DNA of 64,000 nt from Virgisporangium aurantiacum (GCF_016863635.1 NZ_BOPG01000031.1:1-64000), one strand, 5' to 3'; positions 50,324 through 59,719 are shown, counted from the stretch's first letter. The notes: generated by a model not told the origin, from the sequence alone. Program-made: numbers and translations.

Positions 50324-51295
50324 TCAGGGGGAGGCGGACTCGGCGGGGACGAGACCGGGGGTGCCGATGCGGTCGAGGGCCGAGTCGAGCGCCGCCGGGT
50401 CGTCGGCGTCGGTGGCGTCTCCGTCGATCAGCCAGACCAGCACCTCGGGAAGGACCTCCATCGCCCCGAAATGGGCGGCGCCGCGCTGGATGCGCAGGTC
50501 GCAGTTGGGCAGCTTGGACGCCAACCACCGGGTGTGGTTCACCGGCGAGAAGTTGTCGTCGGCGCCGTGCCAGAGGAGGACGCGGCTCTTGATCGACTCG
50601 ATCTCGAAACCCCACGGCTCGCGGAACGCCAGCAGGTCGTCGATCCAACCGTACGGCCCGTGCTGCAGCGCCTCCTGATAGGTCGCCGACAGCAGGCGCT
50701 GCATCACCACGTCGTCGACGATCTGGCGGTCGACGTGGCGCATTTGCTCGCGGAGTACGCGCAGGAAACTGTCGGGATCGCTCATCGTGCGGTCGGCCCG
50801 CAGTCGCAGGCGCTCCACCAGTCTCGACGAATCGTCATAGGCCTGCGTGTGGTCGTGGACGTTCGCGTCGGTCATCCCGTCGAGCCAGTCGAGGTCGGCG
50901 TCGCGCGGCGCGATGCCCACCAGGACAGCGGTGCGGGTGATCCGATCGGGCAGCAACGCGGCGCACGCGAGGGCATGCGGACCGCCTCCCGAGCGCCCGA
51001 CGACGGCGAACCGCTCGATGCCGAGGGCGTCGGCGATCGCCGCGACGTCCCGGGCGGCGCTCGCCACGTCGCGCTTCTCGTGCCGCGTCGAACCGCCGTA
51101 GCCCGGACGGTCGTAACTGATCAGGCGGACGCCCAGCCGGTAGATCACGCTGTCGCGCGGGCGCGGACCGCTGCGGCTACCCGGGGTGCCGTGCAGCAGG
51201 AAGACCGGCTCTCCGCCGGGGTCACCCGAGTCGTCTACCGCCAGGCTACGATCGTCGACCACCACCGGGTGCTCGGAAGCCCGCTGCTGGGACAC
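50324..51295 (-). CDS. Alpha/beta hydrolase
   Basis: 323 aa. The oxyanion region is LLHGTPGSRSGP, the nucleophile elbow GRSGGG, the acid lies in WHGADDNFSP and the catalytic His in RGAAHFGAME; the triad is complete. A helical cap lies between. It could be an esterase, epoxide hydrolase or peptidase; the second residue after the nucleophile does not decide. The GTG at 51295 has a good GGGAGGG ribosome-binding site and a candidate promoter at 51327-51355. It is convergent with fxsT (26-bp gap), and there is no sign that it belongs to the Fxs system. Confidence 0.86.
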   Translation of the reverse strand: MSQQRASEHPVVVDDRSLAVDDSGDPGGEPVFLLHGTPGSRSGPRPRDSVIYRLGVRLISYDRPGYGGSTRHEKRDVASAARDVAAIADALGIERFAVVGRSGGGPHALACAALLPDRITRTAVLVGIAPRDADLDWLDGMTDANVHDHTQAYDDSSRLVERLRLRADRTMSDPDSFLRVLREQMRHVDRQIVDDVVMQRLLSATYQEALQHGPYGWIDDLLAFREPWGFEIESIKSRVLLWHGADDNFSPVNHTRWLASKLPNCDLRIQRGAAHFGAMEVLPEVLVWLIDGDATDADDPAALDSALDRIGTPGLVPAESASP

Positions 51296-51326
51296 TCACC
51301 CTCCCGAGGGATAGCGACTCGACGCT

Positions 51327-51355
51327 GCCGTATGATGCCCGGACGACAATGTTAA
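51327..51355 (-). promoter_or_regulatory. Promoter candidate of the alpha/beta hydrolase gene
   Basis: On the minus strand TTAACA (51355-51350), 17-bp spacer, TACGGC (51332-51327). Transcription would begin about 25 nt before the GTG. Confidence 0.45.
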
Positions 51356-51738
51356 CGCCACATGCCCGGGCGGGTCACGATTGTGGCCGGAAAGTTGTCA
51401 CAGCGAGCTTGTGTTATCAATGTGTACTGAGGTGGCGCAAAGAATTCGGTCATCTGCCCAAAAGGGCGTTGACAAGGGAAAATATGGCAGGCGGCCACCG
51501 GTACGACGTCAACCTGTTGAATTGAATCTTAGCGTCGGGAAAACTGTCTTTTCGCATTCACCTAATCCTGCAATATGGGTTATCCATCGACGGACGTTTT
51601 CGTACGTTTGTTCGCTGCTCGTGGTGGTAGCGAGGCCCGGGCGCTGGGTCCGCCGTACGACGGTTGGTGCTGGTTCGAGTTCGTCGCCAGGGACGATCCA
51701 GATGCCGGCATGTCCTTGATCCGTTCCATATCGTTCCA

Positions 51739-51767
51739 TTGCTCACCATCGATCTGTCCCCTACGAT
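51739..51767 (+). promoter_or_regulatory. Promoter candidate of the RHS toxin gene
   Basis: TTGCTC (51739-51744), 17-bp spacer, TACGAT (51762-51767). The -10 is strong and the -35 weak. GGGGAG (51787-51792) then precedes the ATG at 51802. Confidence 0.5.
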
Positions 51768-51801
51768 GTGCCGCAACATCGCCGACGGGGGAGTGCGATC
51801 G

Positions 51802-54800
51802 ATGGGTAAGCGCGCGTTCAGATCCCAGTTCGTGCAACGCATCGGAAGACTGATCCGGTCGCCGGGTGGGCGGGTCTTCGCCGCCGGAACCTCGACGATC
51901 CTCGTCGCCTCCATGGTCGGGTGGGTGTCCGCACCGGCGTCGGCGGCGCCGGTGGCGAGGACACCGGCCGAGCCCGCCGACGCGGGGCCGCTCGAACGGC
52001 CCGACGAGAAGGCCGCCGTCATCACCGCGCGGCTGACCGGCAAGCGGGTGCTCATCACCGGCCGTACCACGGAAACCGAACAGGCGTGGGCGCTGCCGTC
52101 GGGTGCGATCGAGGTCGAGGCGAGCGCCGGACCGGTGCGCACCCGCGCCGCCGACGGCTCGTGGACCGCCGTCGACGTGAACCTGGTGCGCGCGGCCGAC
52201 GGGTCGGTCGCGCCGAAGGCGCACCCGTACGGGCTCACGCTCTCGGGCGCGGCGGGACCGGGTGAGCACACGCTCGTCACGCTGGGGAAGGCCGGCGAAC
52301 GGTCCATGCTCGGCTGGACGGGCCGGCTTCCGGAGCCGGTGCTGACCGGCCCGAAGGCGACGTACGCCGAGGTGCTGCCGGGCGTCGACCTCGTCGTCAC
52401 CGCGACCCGCACCGGGTACGAGCAGTTCCTCGTGGTGAAGAACCGGGCGGCCGCCACGCAGGTGACGAACGTCCGGCTGCCCTGGAAGACCGAGGGCGTC
52501 ACCACCAAGGCCGACGGCGCGGGCGGCCTGAGCCTGCGGTCGGCCGCCGGAGCGGAGGTCTCGGCCGTTCCGGCACCGATCATGTGGGACGCCACGGTCG
52601 ACGCCGCCTCCGGTGAGAACGTCCGCCGCGCCCCGGTGGGGATGGCGGTGGACAAACAGGGCCTGGTGCTCACCCCCGACCAGACGTTCCTGGCCGACGA
52701 GAAGACCACCTACCCGGTGACGATCGACCCGTCGCAGACGATCGGCGCGAGCTTCGACGCGTTCGTGCAGACCGGCTACTCCTCCGACCAGTCCGGTGCC
52801 ACCGAACTGAAGCTCGGCACCTACGACGGCGGCGCGAACGTGGCCCGGTCGTTCCTGACCTTCGGCGGCCTGACCTGGCTGCCGAACGCGCAGATCCAGT
52901 CGGCCACGTTGAGCCTGTACAACCAGCACTCGTGGTCGTGCGACGCGGCCTCCTGGGAGGCGTGGTGGGTCGGCCCGGTGAGCAGCGCCACCCGCTGGAC
53001 CAACCAGCCCGCGTGGAACGCGAAGATCGGCACCTCCACGCAGACCAAGGGCTACAACAGCACCTGCGGCGACGGCTGGGTGACCGTCCCGGTCGCGACC
53101 GCGTTCCAGAAGGCCGCCGACGCCCGCGCCAACAACACCACCGTCGGCATCCGGGCCACCAGCGAGACCGCCAACGCCGGCTGGAAGCGGTTCAACTCGC
53201 GGGAGGCGGCGTCGAACCCGCCGCAGGTCACCGTCGTCTACCAGTCGCGTCCGGTCACCACGGCACAGGCCACCGTTCCGTCGACGTCGTGCGTCACCGG
53301 GACGGCGCGGCCGTACATCAACTCGAAGACGCCGCAACTGCGGGCGCGGGTCACCGACGGCGAGGGCGCGGCGGTGACCGCGACCTTCGAATGGTGGGTC
53401 ACCGGCGGGTCGGCGCCGCTCGGCTCGGCCACCGTCGGCCCCGGCGCGTCCGGCTCGTGGCTCGCGGCGCCGGTCGCGGCGGGCGCGTTCACCGAGAACG
53501 GCACCTACTCGTGGAAGGTGCGCGGCAGCGACGGAACCGTCGACGGGCCGTGGTCGGCGTGGTGCGAGTTCACCGTCGACACCGTCGAGCCGTCGGCGCA
53601 GCCCACCGTCGCGTCGACGGCGTACCCGTCCGGCGTGTGGAGCGGCGGGGCGGGCACGGGTGGCTCGTTCACGTTCGGCGCGTCCGGCGTCTCCGACGTG
53701 GTCGCGTACGAGTACGGGTTGAACGCCAACCCGCCCGACCAGACCGTCACCGCGCCGGGCGCCGGCGCGAACGCCACGGTGACCATCACCCCCACCACCG
53801 ACGGACCGCAGACGCTGTTCGTGCGCTCGCGGGACCGGGCCGGCAACCAGTCGGCGGTGCGGGCGTACCCGTTCGCCGTCGGCGGCGGCGCCGTCGTCGG
53901 CCCGAAGGACGGACACATCACCGCCGAGAAGACGGTGCTGTCCGCCCTCGGACAGGGATCGGCCACCGGCGTCACGTACCAGTGGCGGCGCGCCGACGCC
54001 GACGCGTGGACGAACATCCCGACCGGGCACGTCACCGTGTCGGCGGGCGGCGGCGCGGTCACCTGGCCGCTGCCGACGACCGGGTCCGGCGCGTTCGCGA
54101 ACCTCAACTGGGACGTGGCCGCCACGCTCGCCGCGGTCGACGCCGTGGCCGTGCCGCGCGACGGGCCGTTGCAGGTGCGCGCCGTGTTCACCGGTGGCAG
54201 CAACCCGAGTTCGACGCCGGTCAGGTTCACGTTCGACCGCAACCTCGCCGCCGCCGAGGGCGAGGAGATCGGGCCGGGCTCGGTGAACCTGCTCACCGGC
54301 AACATGACGATCCAGGACACCGACGTGTCCGTCGACTCGTACGGCACCGACCTCACTGTCGTCCGTTCGTACAACACGCGGCTGGCGCAGACGACCGACG
54401 CGGCCACCATGTTCGGGCCGGGCTGGGTGTCGGGCGCGATCGTCGAGGAGGCCGACACCCCGTACACGTCGCTGACCCGCTACGACTCGCTGGTGCAGGT
54501 GGGGCTGCCGGAGGGCGAGACCATCGGCTTCACGAAACTCACCACCACGGAGTTCGATCCCGAGCCCGGGATGGAGTTCCTGAAGCTCGTCTACAACACC
54601 ACGAACGACTCGTACTCGCTGAGCGACGTCGACGGCAACACCGTGGTGTTCACGCGGGTGGCGAACACCGCCGTCGGCAAGTACTTCCCGACGTCGGTCA
54701 CCGTTCCCGGCAACGCGCAGACGACGACGCTCAGCTGGGAGAAGGTGACGGTCGACGGCAAGGAGGTCGTGCGACCGACCCGGATGGTCGCCCCGGTGGC

Positions 54801-57800
54801 CGACGGCGTGAACTGCGCGACGCTGACCCGTGGCTGCCGCGCGCTGACCTTCAAGTACGCCACGGCCACCAGCGCCACCGGCACGGAGCAGGTCGGCTGG
54901 GGGAGTTATGCCGGCCGGGTGCAGGAGATCTCGCTCGTCGCGTGGGACCCCGACGCGGCGACGCCCGGGATGCGCGTCGTCCCGATGGTGAAGTACCTGT
55001 ACGACGGCACCGGCCGGCTGCGCGCCACCTGGGACCCGCGGCTGGACTACACCGCCGACGGCGCCGACCGCCACCAGTGGGAGACCTACGACTACGACGC
55101 CGCCGGCGTGCTGTCGACGATCCGCCCGGCCGGCGAGGAGCCGTGGCAGCTCACCTACACCACCGTTCCGAACGACCCGGGAGCCGGCCGCCTGCACAAG
55201 GTGACGCGGTCGGCGCTGGCGGCGGGGACCGCCACCACCACGGTCGTCTACCGGGTGCCGACGGCGGGAACCGGTGCGCCGTACGATCTGTCGCCCGGGC
55301 AGACCGTCCGGTGGGGACAGCCGGAGGCGCCCACCGACGCGACCGCGATCTTCCCCGCCGACCAGGTGCCCACCGGCAACCCGGCGACCGGGACGCTGCC
55401 GTCGTCGTACACGCGCGCCGTCGTCACCTATCTCGACGCCAACGGCCAGGAGACGAACACGGCGGCGCCGGGCGGCCACATCAGCGCGACGTGGCGCGAC
55501 CGCTTCAACAACGTGACGCGCACGCTGTCGGCCGGCAACCGGGCGGCGGCCCTCGGCGCGTCACCGACCGACGACGCCAAGACCGAGACGGAACGGGCGT
55601 TCGACCTGTCCAGCCGCAGCGTCTACTCCGACGACGGCCGGCGGCTGAGCTTCACGATGGACCCGGTGCACGACGTGATGCTCGACAACGGCAGCACCGT
55701 GCGCGGACGCAAGGTGACCCGCTACACCTACGACCAGGGCGCGCCGACCACCGGTGCCCCGTACAACCTCGTCACCACCGAGGAGACGCTGGTCTGGTAC
55801 CGGGCCGCGAACGGCGTCGAGGCCGAGGCCGACGTCCGGCGCAGCACCACCGCCTACGACTGGACGCTGCGCGAGCCGGTGGTGTCCACAGTGGACCCCG
55901 GCGGGCTGAACCTGACCACCCGTACCACGCACGACCCGGTCTCCGGCCAGGCGGCGACGCTCACCGGCCCGGCCGGCGGCACCAGCACGAACACGCCCGC
56001 CACCCGGAGGACCATCTACTACCGGGCGACGAGCGGGTCGGGCGCGGCCGAGTGCGACCTGCGGCCGGAATGGGCGAACCTGGTCTGCCGCATCGAGCCC
56101 GGCGGCCAGGCGGCCAGCGGACCCGAACTGCCCGTCACCGTGACGACCTACGACATCTACAACAACGACCGCACGGTCACCGAGAAGACCAGCGCCGGCG
56201 TCCAGCGCACCACGACCACCACCTACGACGCGGCCGGCCGCGAGTACGAGTCGTCGGTGACCGTCGCGGCCGGGCTCGGCACCGCGGTGCCGGTGGAGCG
56301 CAAGGTGTACGACCCGGCGACCGGCAACCTGCTGCGCACCCAGTCGATCGTCGCCGGGCTGGTGGCCGCCGAGCTGCGCAGCACGTACGACACGCTCGGC
56401 CGGCAGACGTCGTACACCGACGCCGACGGCAACGTCTCCACCACCACCTACGACCTGCTGGGCCGGGTGGCCACCAGCAGCGACGGCAAGGCGACCCGCA
56501 CCGTCACCTACGACGGCGGAACCGAACGGCGCGGGTTGGCCACGTCGGTGCACGACAGCCACGTGGGCACGTTCACCGCCGCCTACGACGCCGACGGTGC
56601 GGCCGTCACCACCACGTGGCCGAACGGGATCGTGGTGACCAACGACCTCGACGAGACCGGCGCGGCGGTCGGCGTCACCTACGCGCAGCCGAACTGCGGC
56701 GCCACCGACTGCACGCTCTTCAAGGAGTCGGTGGTCGAGTCGGTGCACGGCCAGTGGCGGCGGCAGTCGTCGACGCTGTCGAACCGGGTCTACGGGTACG
56801 ACGCGGGTGGCCGCCTGACGAGCGTGCGCGACTCGGCCGGCGAGCAGTGCACCACCCGCACCTACGGCGTCGACGCGGCGGCCGATCGCCGGACCCTGGC
56901 CGAGTACGCCGCGGCGGCCGACGGCTCCTGCCAGACGGCGACCGCGACCGCGACCACGTCGCTGACGTACGACACCGCCAACCGGATCGGGCTGGCCGGC
57001 TACGACCGGCTCGGCCGCACCACGATCGTGCCGGCCGCGCAGACCGCGGTGCCGGCGGCCGGCGACATCGCCGTCACCTACCACGCCTCCGACCTCGTCG
57101 ACACGATCACGCAGCAGGGCCGCACCACCGACTACACCCTCGACGTCACGGGGGAGCGGGTGCGGTCGTGGACCGACAACGGTGTCCAGCGCACCCACCA
57201 CTACGACGACGACGGCGACAACCCCGCGTGGACGCAGGAGTCGGCCGACAGCTACACCCGCGTCGTCAGCGGGGTCAGCGGCATGGCGGCGATCTGGGAC
57301 AGCGCGGGCGGTGCCCCCGAGTGGCAGATCACCAACCTCCACGGCGACGTGGTGGCGACCATCCACCACGGCGACGCCGGCCTGTCGACCACCGGCGAGA
57401 GCACCGAGTACGGGTTGCCGAACGGTTCGGACACCGTCGGCGCGGTGCGCTACGGCTGGCTCGGCGGCAAGCAGCGGGCCGCCGACGCACCGGCCGGGAT
57501 CGTGCTGATGGGCGTCCGCCTGTACAACCCGGCCACCGGGCGGTTCCTCCAGGTCGACCCGGTGTTCGGCGGCAGCTGCAACGCCTACGAGTACACGTGC
57601 GCCGACCCGGTCAACTCGGAGGACCTCGACGGCAAGTGGATCGGGCTCGTCCTGCGCGGGGCCGCGGCCGCCTGCAAGCTGGGCAAGCGGTGGTGCGTCC
57701 GGGCCGGCAAGTGGGTCGGCAAGCAGGCGTGGCGCGGCATCAAGTGGGGCGGCAAGCACGCCTGGCGCGGCATCAAGTGGGGCGGCCGCAAGGCGTGGGG

Positions 57801-58029
57801 TGGCATCAAGAAGGGTGCCAGCTGGGCCTTCGGGAAGAAGAGCTGGCTGTTCGGCAGGGCGAAGTACGGTCGGAAAGGAATCCTGAACCGCGGCCCGGTG
57901 CGGCTAGGGTGGACCTGGAATGCCAAGCAACAGCGGAACCGGTTCGGCATCCACACCGGCTGGCCCAAGCACAAGCAGACCAACTGGTTCAAGCGAAAGT
58001 TCCCGCGCGTCCACTGGGACTGGTTCTGA
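51802..58029 (+). CDS. Secreted RHS-repeat polymorphic toxin with unclassified Trp/Lys-rich tip
   Basis: 2,075 aa. A signal peptide with a long basic n-region (about 1-50, VFAAGTSTILVASMVGW) precedes a DNRLRE-like beta module (about 307-480), fibronectin-like linkers and an RHS shell. The shell starts near 823 (SVNLLTGNMTIQDTDV) with YD repeats such as TTYDLLGRVATSSDGKATR and YDTLGRQTSYTDADGN. The RHS core RLYNPATGRFLQVDPV near 1,904 marks where the toxin tip begins. The tip (about 1,942-2,075) has three 11-residue AWRGIKWGGK-like repeats and a basic, aromatic end (HKQTNWFKRKFPRVHWDWF). I recognise no nuclease or deaminase motif. RHS shells enclose and deliver the tip to rival cells. The ATG at 51802 is chosen for its GGGGAG site. 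Confidence 0.9.
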   Translation: MGKRAFRSQFVQRIGRLIRSPGGRVFAAGTSTILVASMVGWVSAPASAAPVARTPAEPADAGPLERPDEKAAVITARLTGKRVLITGRTTETEQAWALPSGAIEVEASAGPVRTRAADGSWTAVDVNLVRAADGSVAPKAHPYGLTLSGAAGPGEHTLVTLGKAGERSMLGWTGRLPEPVLTGPKATYAEVLPGVDLVVTATRTGYEQFLVVKNRAAATQVTNVRLPWKTEGVTTKADGAGGLSLRSAAGAEVSAVPAPIMWDATVDAASGENVRRAPVGMAVDKQGLVLTPDQTFLADEKTTYPVTIDPSQTIGASFDAFVQTGYSSDQSGATELKLGTYDGGANVARSFLTFGGLTWLPNAQIQSATLSLYNQHSWSCDAASWEAWWVGPVSSATRWTNQPAWNAKIGTSTQTKGYNSTCGDGWVTVPVATAFQKAADARANNTTVGIRATSETANAGWKRFNSREAASNPPQVTVVYQSRPVTTAQATVPSTSCVTGTARPYINSKTPQLRARVTDGEGAAVTATFEWWVTGGSAPLGSATVGPGASGSWLAAPVAAGAFTENGTYSWKVRGSDGTVDGPWSAWCEFTVDTVEPSAQPTVASTAYPSGVWSGGAGTGGSFTFGASGVSDVVAYEYGLNANPPDQTVTAPGAGANATVTITPTTDGPQTLFVRSRDRAGNQSAVRAYPFAVGGGAVVGPKDGHITAEKTVLSALGQGSATGVTYQWRRADADAWTNIPTGHVTVSAGGGAVTWPLPTTGSGAFANLNWDVAATLAAVDAVAVPRDGPLQVRAVFTGGSNPSSTPVRFTFDRNLAAAEGEEIGPGSVNLLTGNMTIQDTDVSVDSYGTDLTVVRSYNTRLAQTTDAATMFGPGWVSGAIVEEADTPYTSLTRYDSLVQVGLPEGETIGFTKLTTTEFDPEPGMEFLKLVYNTTNDSYSLSDVDGNTVVFTRVANTAVGKYFPTSVTVPGNAQTTTLSWEKVTVDGKEVVRPTRMVAPVADGVNCATLTRGCRALTFKYATATSATGTEQVGWGSYAGRVQEISLVAWDPDAATPGMRVVPMVKYLYDGTGRLRATWDPRLDYTADGADRHQWETYDYDAAGVLSTIRPAGEEPWQLTYTTVPNDPGAGRLHKVTRSALAAGTATTTVVYRVPTAGTGAPYDLSPGQTVRWGQPEAPTDATAIFPADQVPTGNPATGTLPSSYTRAVVTYLDANGQETNTAAPGGHISATWRDRFNNVTRTLSAGNRAAALGASPTDDAKTETERAFDLSSRSVYSDDGRRLSFTMDPVHDVMLDNGSTVRGRKVTRYTYDQGAPTTGAPYNLVTTEETLVWYRAANGVEAEADVRRSTTAYDWTLREPVVSTVDPGGLNLTTRTTHDPVSGQAATLTGPAGGTSTNTPATRRTIYYRATSGSGAAECDLRPEWANLVCRIEPGGQAASGPELPVTVTTYDIYNNDRTVTEKTSAGVQRTTTTTYDAAGREYESSVTVAAGLGTAVPVERKVYDPATGNLLRTQSIVAGLVAAELRSTYDTLGRQTSYTDADGNVSTTTYDLLGRVATSSDGKATRTVTYDGGTERRGLATSVHDSHVGTFTAAYDADGAAVTTTWPNGIVVTNDLDETGAAVGVTYAQPNCGATDCTLFKESVVESVHGQWRRQSSTLSNRVYGYDAGGRLTSVRDSAGEQCTTRTYGVDAAADRRTLAEYAAAADGSCQTATATATTSLTYDTANRIGLAGYDRLGRTTIVPAAQTAVPAAGDIAVTYHASDLVDTITQQGRTTDYTLDVTGERVRSWTDNGVQRTHHYDDDGDNPAWTQESADSYTRVVSGVSGMAAIWDSAGGAPEWQITNLHGDVVATIHHGDAGLSTTGESTEYGLPNGSDTVGAVRYGWLGGKQRAADAPAGIVLMGVRLYNPATGRFLQVDPVFGGSCNAYEYTCADPVNSEDLDGKWIGLVLRGAAAACKLGKRWCVRAGKWVGKQAWRGIKWGGKHAWRGIKWGGRKAWGGIKKGASWAFGKKSWLFGRAKYGRKGILNRGPVRLGWTWNAKQQRNRFGIHTGWPKHKQTNWFKRKFPRVHWDWF
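57724..57822 (+). repeat. Three 33-bp coding repeats in the RHS toxin tip
   Basis: Units at 57724-57756, 57757-57789 and 57790-57822 encode QAWRGIKWGGK, HAWRGIKWGGR and KAWGGIKKGAS. The first two are almost identical in DNA; the third has drifted. Confidence 0.85.
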
Positions 58030-58457
58030 TGATCCTCACGACGTTTCTCGCCGAACTCACCGACGAGATCCGGGAACGCGCCGGCGGATCCGCCGTCGTG
58101 GAGACCGCCGGTGCCGCCCTCGACTTCGAGATCCGGGTGCGACCGGTCGCCGACGGCCCCTGCCCGTTCATCGTGCACCTGGAGAGCGACGACGAGGTCA
58201 CCATCGAGTTCGGGGTGCTCTCCGTGGCGCACTTCGCCTCCGCCGACCGGGCGGCGGTCGCGGAGAGCTGCCGGTCCACCGTCGGTGACCTCCTCGCCGG
58301 CGCGGTCACCGAGTCGGTGTGGAGCCGGGCCGGTACACCGTGCCGCGCCGAGGCCCGGGTCGGCACGGGCCCGGCGGCGATCACGGTGAGCACCCGCGAC
58401 GGGCTGTGCCTGCGTGCGGTCCGGCGCGAGGTGAGCTACCCGCCGTACCGCGCCTGA
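58029..58457 (+). CDS. Candidate immunity protein for the RHS toxin
   Basis: 142 aa, no family recognised. It is acidic overall, with ILTTFLAELTDEIRERAGG, a beta-rich middle such as FEIRVRPVADGPCPFIVHLESDDEVTIEFG (in parts), and no signal peptide, so it is probably cytosolic. Its ATG overlaps the toxin stop by one base (TGATG), the usual arrangement for a toxin and its immunity gene, and an acidic partner fits the very basic toxin tip. The function is inferred from position and charge only; a chaperone for the tip is the alternative. Confidence 0.6.
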   Translation: MILTTFLAELTDEIRERAGGSAVVETAGAALDFEIRVRPVADGPCPFIVHLESDDEVTIEFGVLSVAHFASADRAAVAESCRSTVGDLLAGAVTESVWSRAGTPCRAEARVGTGPAAITVSTRDGLCLRAVRREVSYPPYRA

Positions 58458-58472
58458 CATCGGCCCGATGCA

Positions 58473-58501
58473 TTGACACAATTCGATAACCCGCCTAGCC
58501 T
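58473..58501 (+). promoter_or_regulatory. Consensus promoter of the pectate lyase gene
   Basis: TTGACA (58473-58478), exactly 17 bp, then TAGCCT (58496-58501). It is the best consensus promoter in the window and gives a ~180-nt leader. Confidence 0.75.
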
Positions 58502-58509
58502 TCCCAGGC

Positions 58510-58525
58510 AGGAAAGCGCTTTCCT
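58510..58525. promoter_or_regulatory. 16-bp perfect palindromic operator, LacI-like
   Basis: AGGAAAGCGCTTTCCT lies right after the -10, at about +3 to +18, where a bound repressor would block transcription. The central GCGC and even symmetry resemble LacI-family operators that control glycoside-degrading genes. No LacI gene is in the window. Confidence 0.7.
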
Positions 58526-58690
58526 ATAGCCGAATCCGCCGTCGGCGCGCGGCCGCGCACCCGGCGCACTCCTCCCCGGTTCGGTGACAAGCCGGTGCCG
58601 CGCGTCCGCGGTCACCGACCCCCGCGCGCCGGGCCGACCACCCGCCAGTGGTCGGACACCCACCGGCGCTCCACGTAGGGAAGGACTCCC

Positions 58691-59677
58691 ATGTCTGAAC
58701 TGGACGTTCCGGCCGCCGCCGTGTCACGTCGCCGGCTCCTCGGCGGGGCCGCCGCGGGCGCGGTCGGCGTCGCCGGCGCGGTGCTGCTGGGCCAGGGCTC
58801 GGCGCAGGCCGCGTTCGAGACCAGCCCGGTCGGCTACGCGAGCATGAACGGCGGCACCAGCGGCGGCTCGGCCAGCACCGTGGTCACCGTGTCGTCGGCG
58901 TCGGCGCTGCAGTCGGCGCTCAGCTCCGGCACCTCGCAGACGGTGCGGATCAACGGCCTGATCTCGATCTCGGGCATGTACAACGTCGCGTCGAACAAGA
59001 CCATCATCGGCGTCGGCAGCGGATCCGGGATCACCGGCGGCGGCTTCAACCTGTCGGGCGTGCGCAACATCATCATCCGCAACCTGGTCTTCCGCAACGC
59101 GAACGACGACTCGATCAACGTGCAGACCAACACCACCAACGTCTGGATCGACCACAACGACCTGGCCAGCGGCTACGACGGCCTGATCGACATCAAGCGC
59201 GGCTCGGACTTCATCACGGTGTCGTGGAACCGGCTGCACAACCACGACAAGTCGATGCTGCTCGGCCACGACGACGGCAACGCGTCGCAGGACCTGGGCC
59301 ACCTGCGGGTGACGTACGTGCACAACTGGTTCGAGGGCACCGGCCAGCGGCACCCGCGGGTGCGCTTCGCCAACCCCGTGCACGTGCTGAACAACTACTA
59401 CAGCAACATCGGCTCGTACGGCGTCTGCTCGACGATGAACGCCGGCGTGTTCGTCGAGCGGAACTACTTCGAGAACGTGGGTTCGCCGACGATCACCCAG
59501 ACCGGCGACTCCGACCCGGGCAACCTCAAGGTGCTGAACAACTACAAGGTGAACTCGGGCACCGAGCAGGTCCGCAACGGCGCGAGCGTCGCGGCCATCC
59601 CGTACTCCTACACCCCGCAGGCCAACAACACCGTGAAGGCGACGGTCACGGCCGGCGCCGGCACCGGCAAGATCTGA
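58691..59677 (+). CDS. Secreted pectate lyase, PL1 family
   Basis: 328 aa. A Tat-type signal with SRRRLLGG at residues 12-19 is followed by AAGAVGVAGAVLLGQGSAQA and cleavage near 39. The parallel beta-helix has NIIIRNLVFRNANDDSIN, NVWIDHNDLASGYDGLIDIKRGSDFITVSWN (in parts) and the catalytic-Arg region GQRHPRVRFANP. It cleaves polygalacturonate by beta-elimination with calcium. It sits under a clear promoter and palindromic operator and ends at a strong terminator, so it is a single-gene unit. It matches the aldarate and alpha-galactosidase genes as part of plant-cell-wall use. Confidence 0.93.
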   Translation: MSELDVPAAAVSRRRLLGGAAAGAVGVAGAVLLGQGSAQAAFETSPVGYASMNGGTSGGSASTVVTVSSASALQSALSSGTSQTVRINGLISISGMYNVASNKTIIGVGSGSGITGGGFNLSGVRNIIIRNLVFRNANDDSINVQTNTTNVWIDHNDLASGYDGLIDIKRGSDFITVSWNRLHNHDKSMLLGHDDGNASQDLGHLRVTYVHNWFEGTGQRHPRVRFANPVHVLNNYYSNIGSYGVCSTMNAGVFVERNYFENVGSPTITQTGDSDPGNLKVLNNYKVNSGTEQVRNGASVAAIPYSYTPQANNTVKATVTAGAGTGKI

Positions 59678-59684
59678 GGGGACG

Positions 59685-59719
59685 CCCGGCCGCCCGGCTC
59701 TCGATGCCGGGCGGCCGGG
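59685..59719. terminator. Bidirectional hairpin terminator
   Basis: A perfect 14-bp GC stem (CCCGGCCGCCCGGC at 59685-59698 with 59706-59719) and a 7-nt loop lie between the convergent pectate lyase and PEP-synthase-like genes. Confidence 0.8.

Larger units (their letters stand above)
51296..51801. other. 506-bp intergenic region with two divergent promoters, otherwise no gene seen
   Basis: This is the only gap above 300 bases. Its middle (51400-51600) is clearly more AT-rich than the rest of the window. Short open frames exist on both strands (for example 51381-51719 plus and 51509-51739 minus) but lack codon bias, motifs and ribosome-binding sites. It carries a promoter candidate for the hydrolase at its left end and one for the RHS toxin at its right end. 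The AT-rich middle may mark a horizontally acquired boundary. Confidence 0.5.

Noticed and set aside
51381..51719. 112-codon plus-strand frame upstream of the RHS toxin
   Set aside because: Lies in the AT-rich intergenic region, lacks a ribosome-binding site and codon bias, and overlaps the toxin promoter zone.
51580..55479. 1,299-codon minus-strand frame
   Set aside because: Antisense to the RHS toxin; Val/Gly/Arg-rich translation without family signs.
52932..58457. 1,841-codon frame overlapping the RHS toxin on the same strand
   Set aside because: Arg/His-rich shadow of the RHS repeats in another frame; its last part merges into the real 58029-58457 gene.
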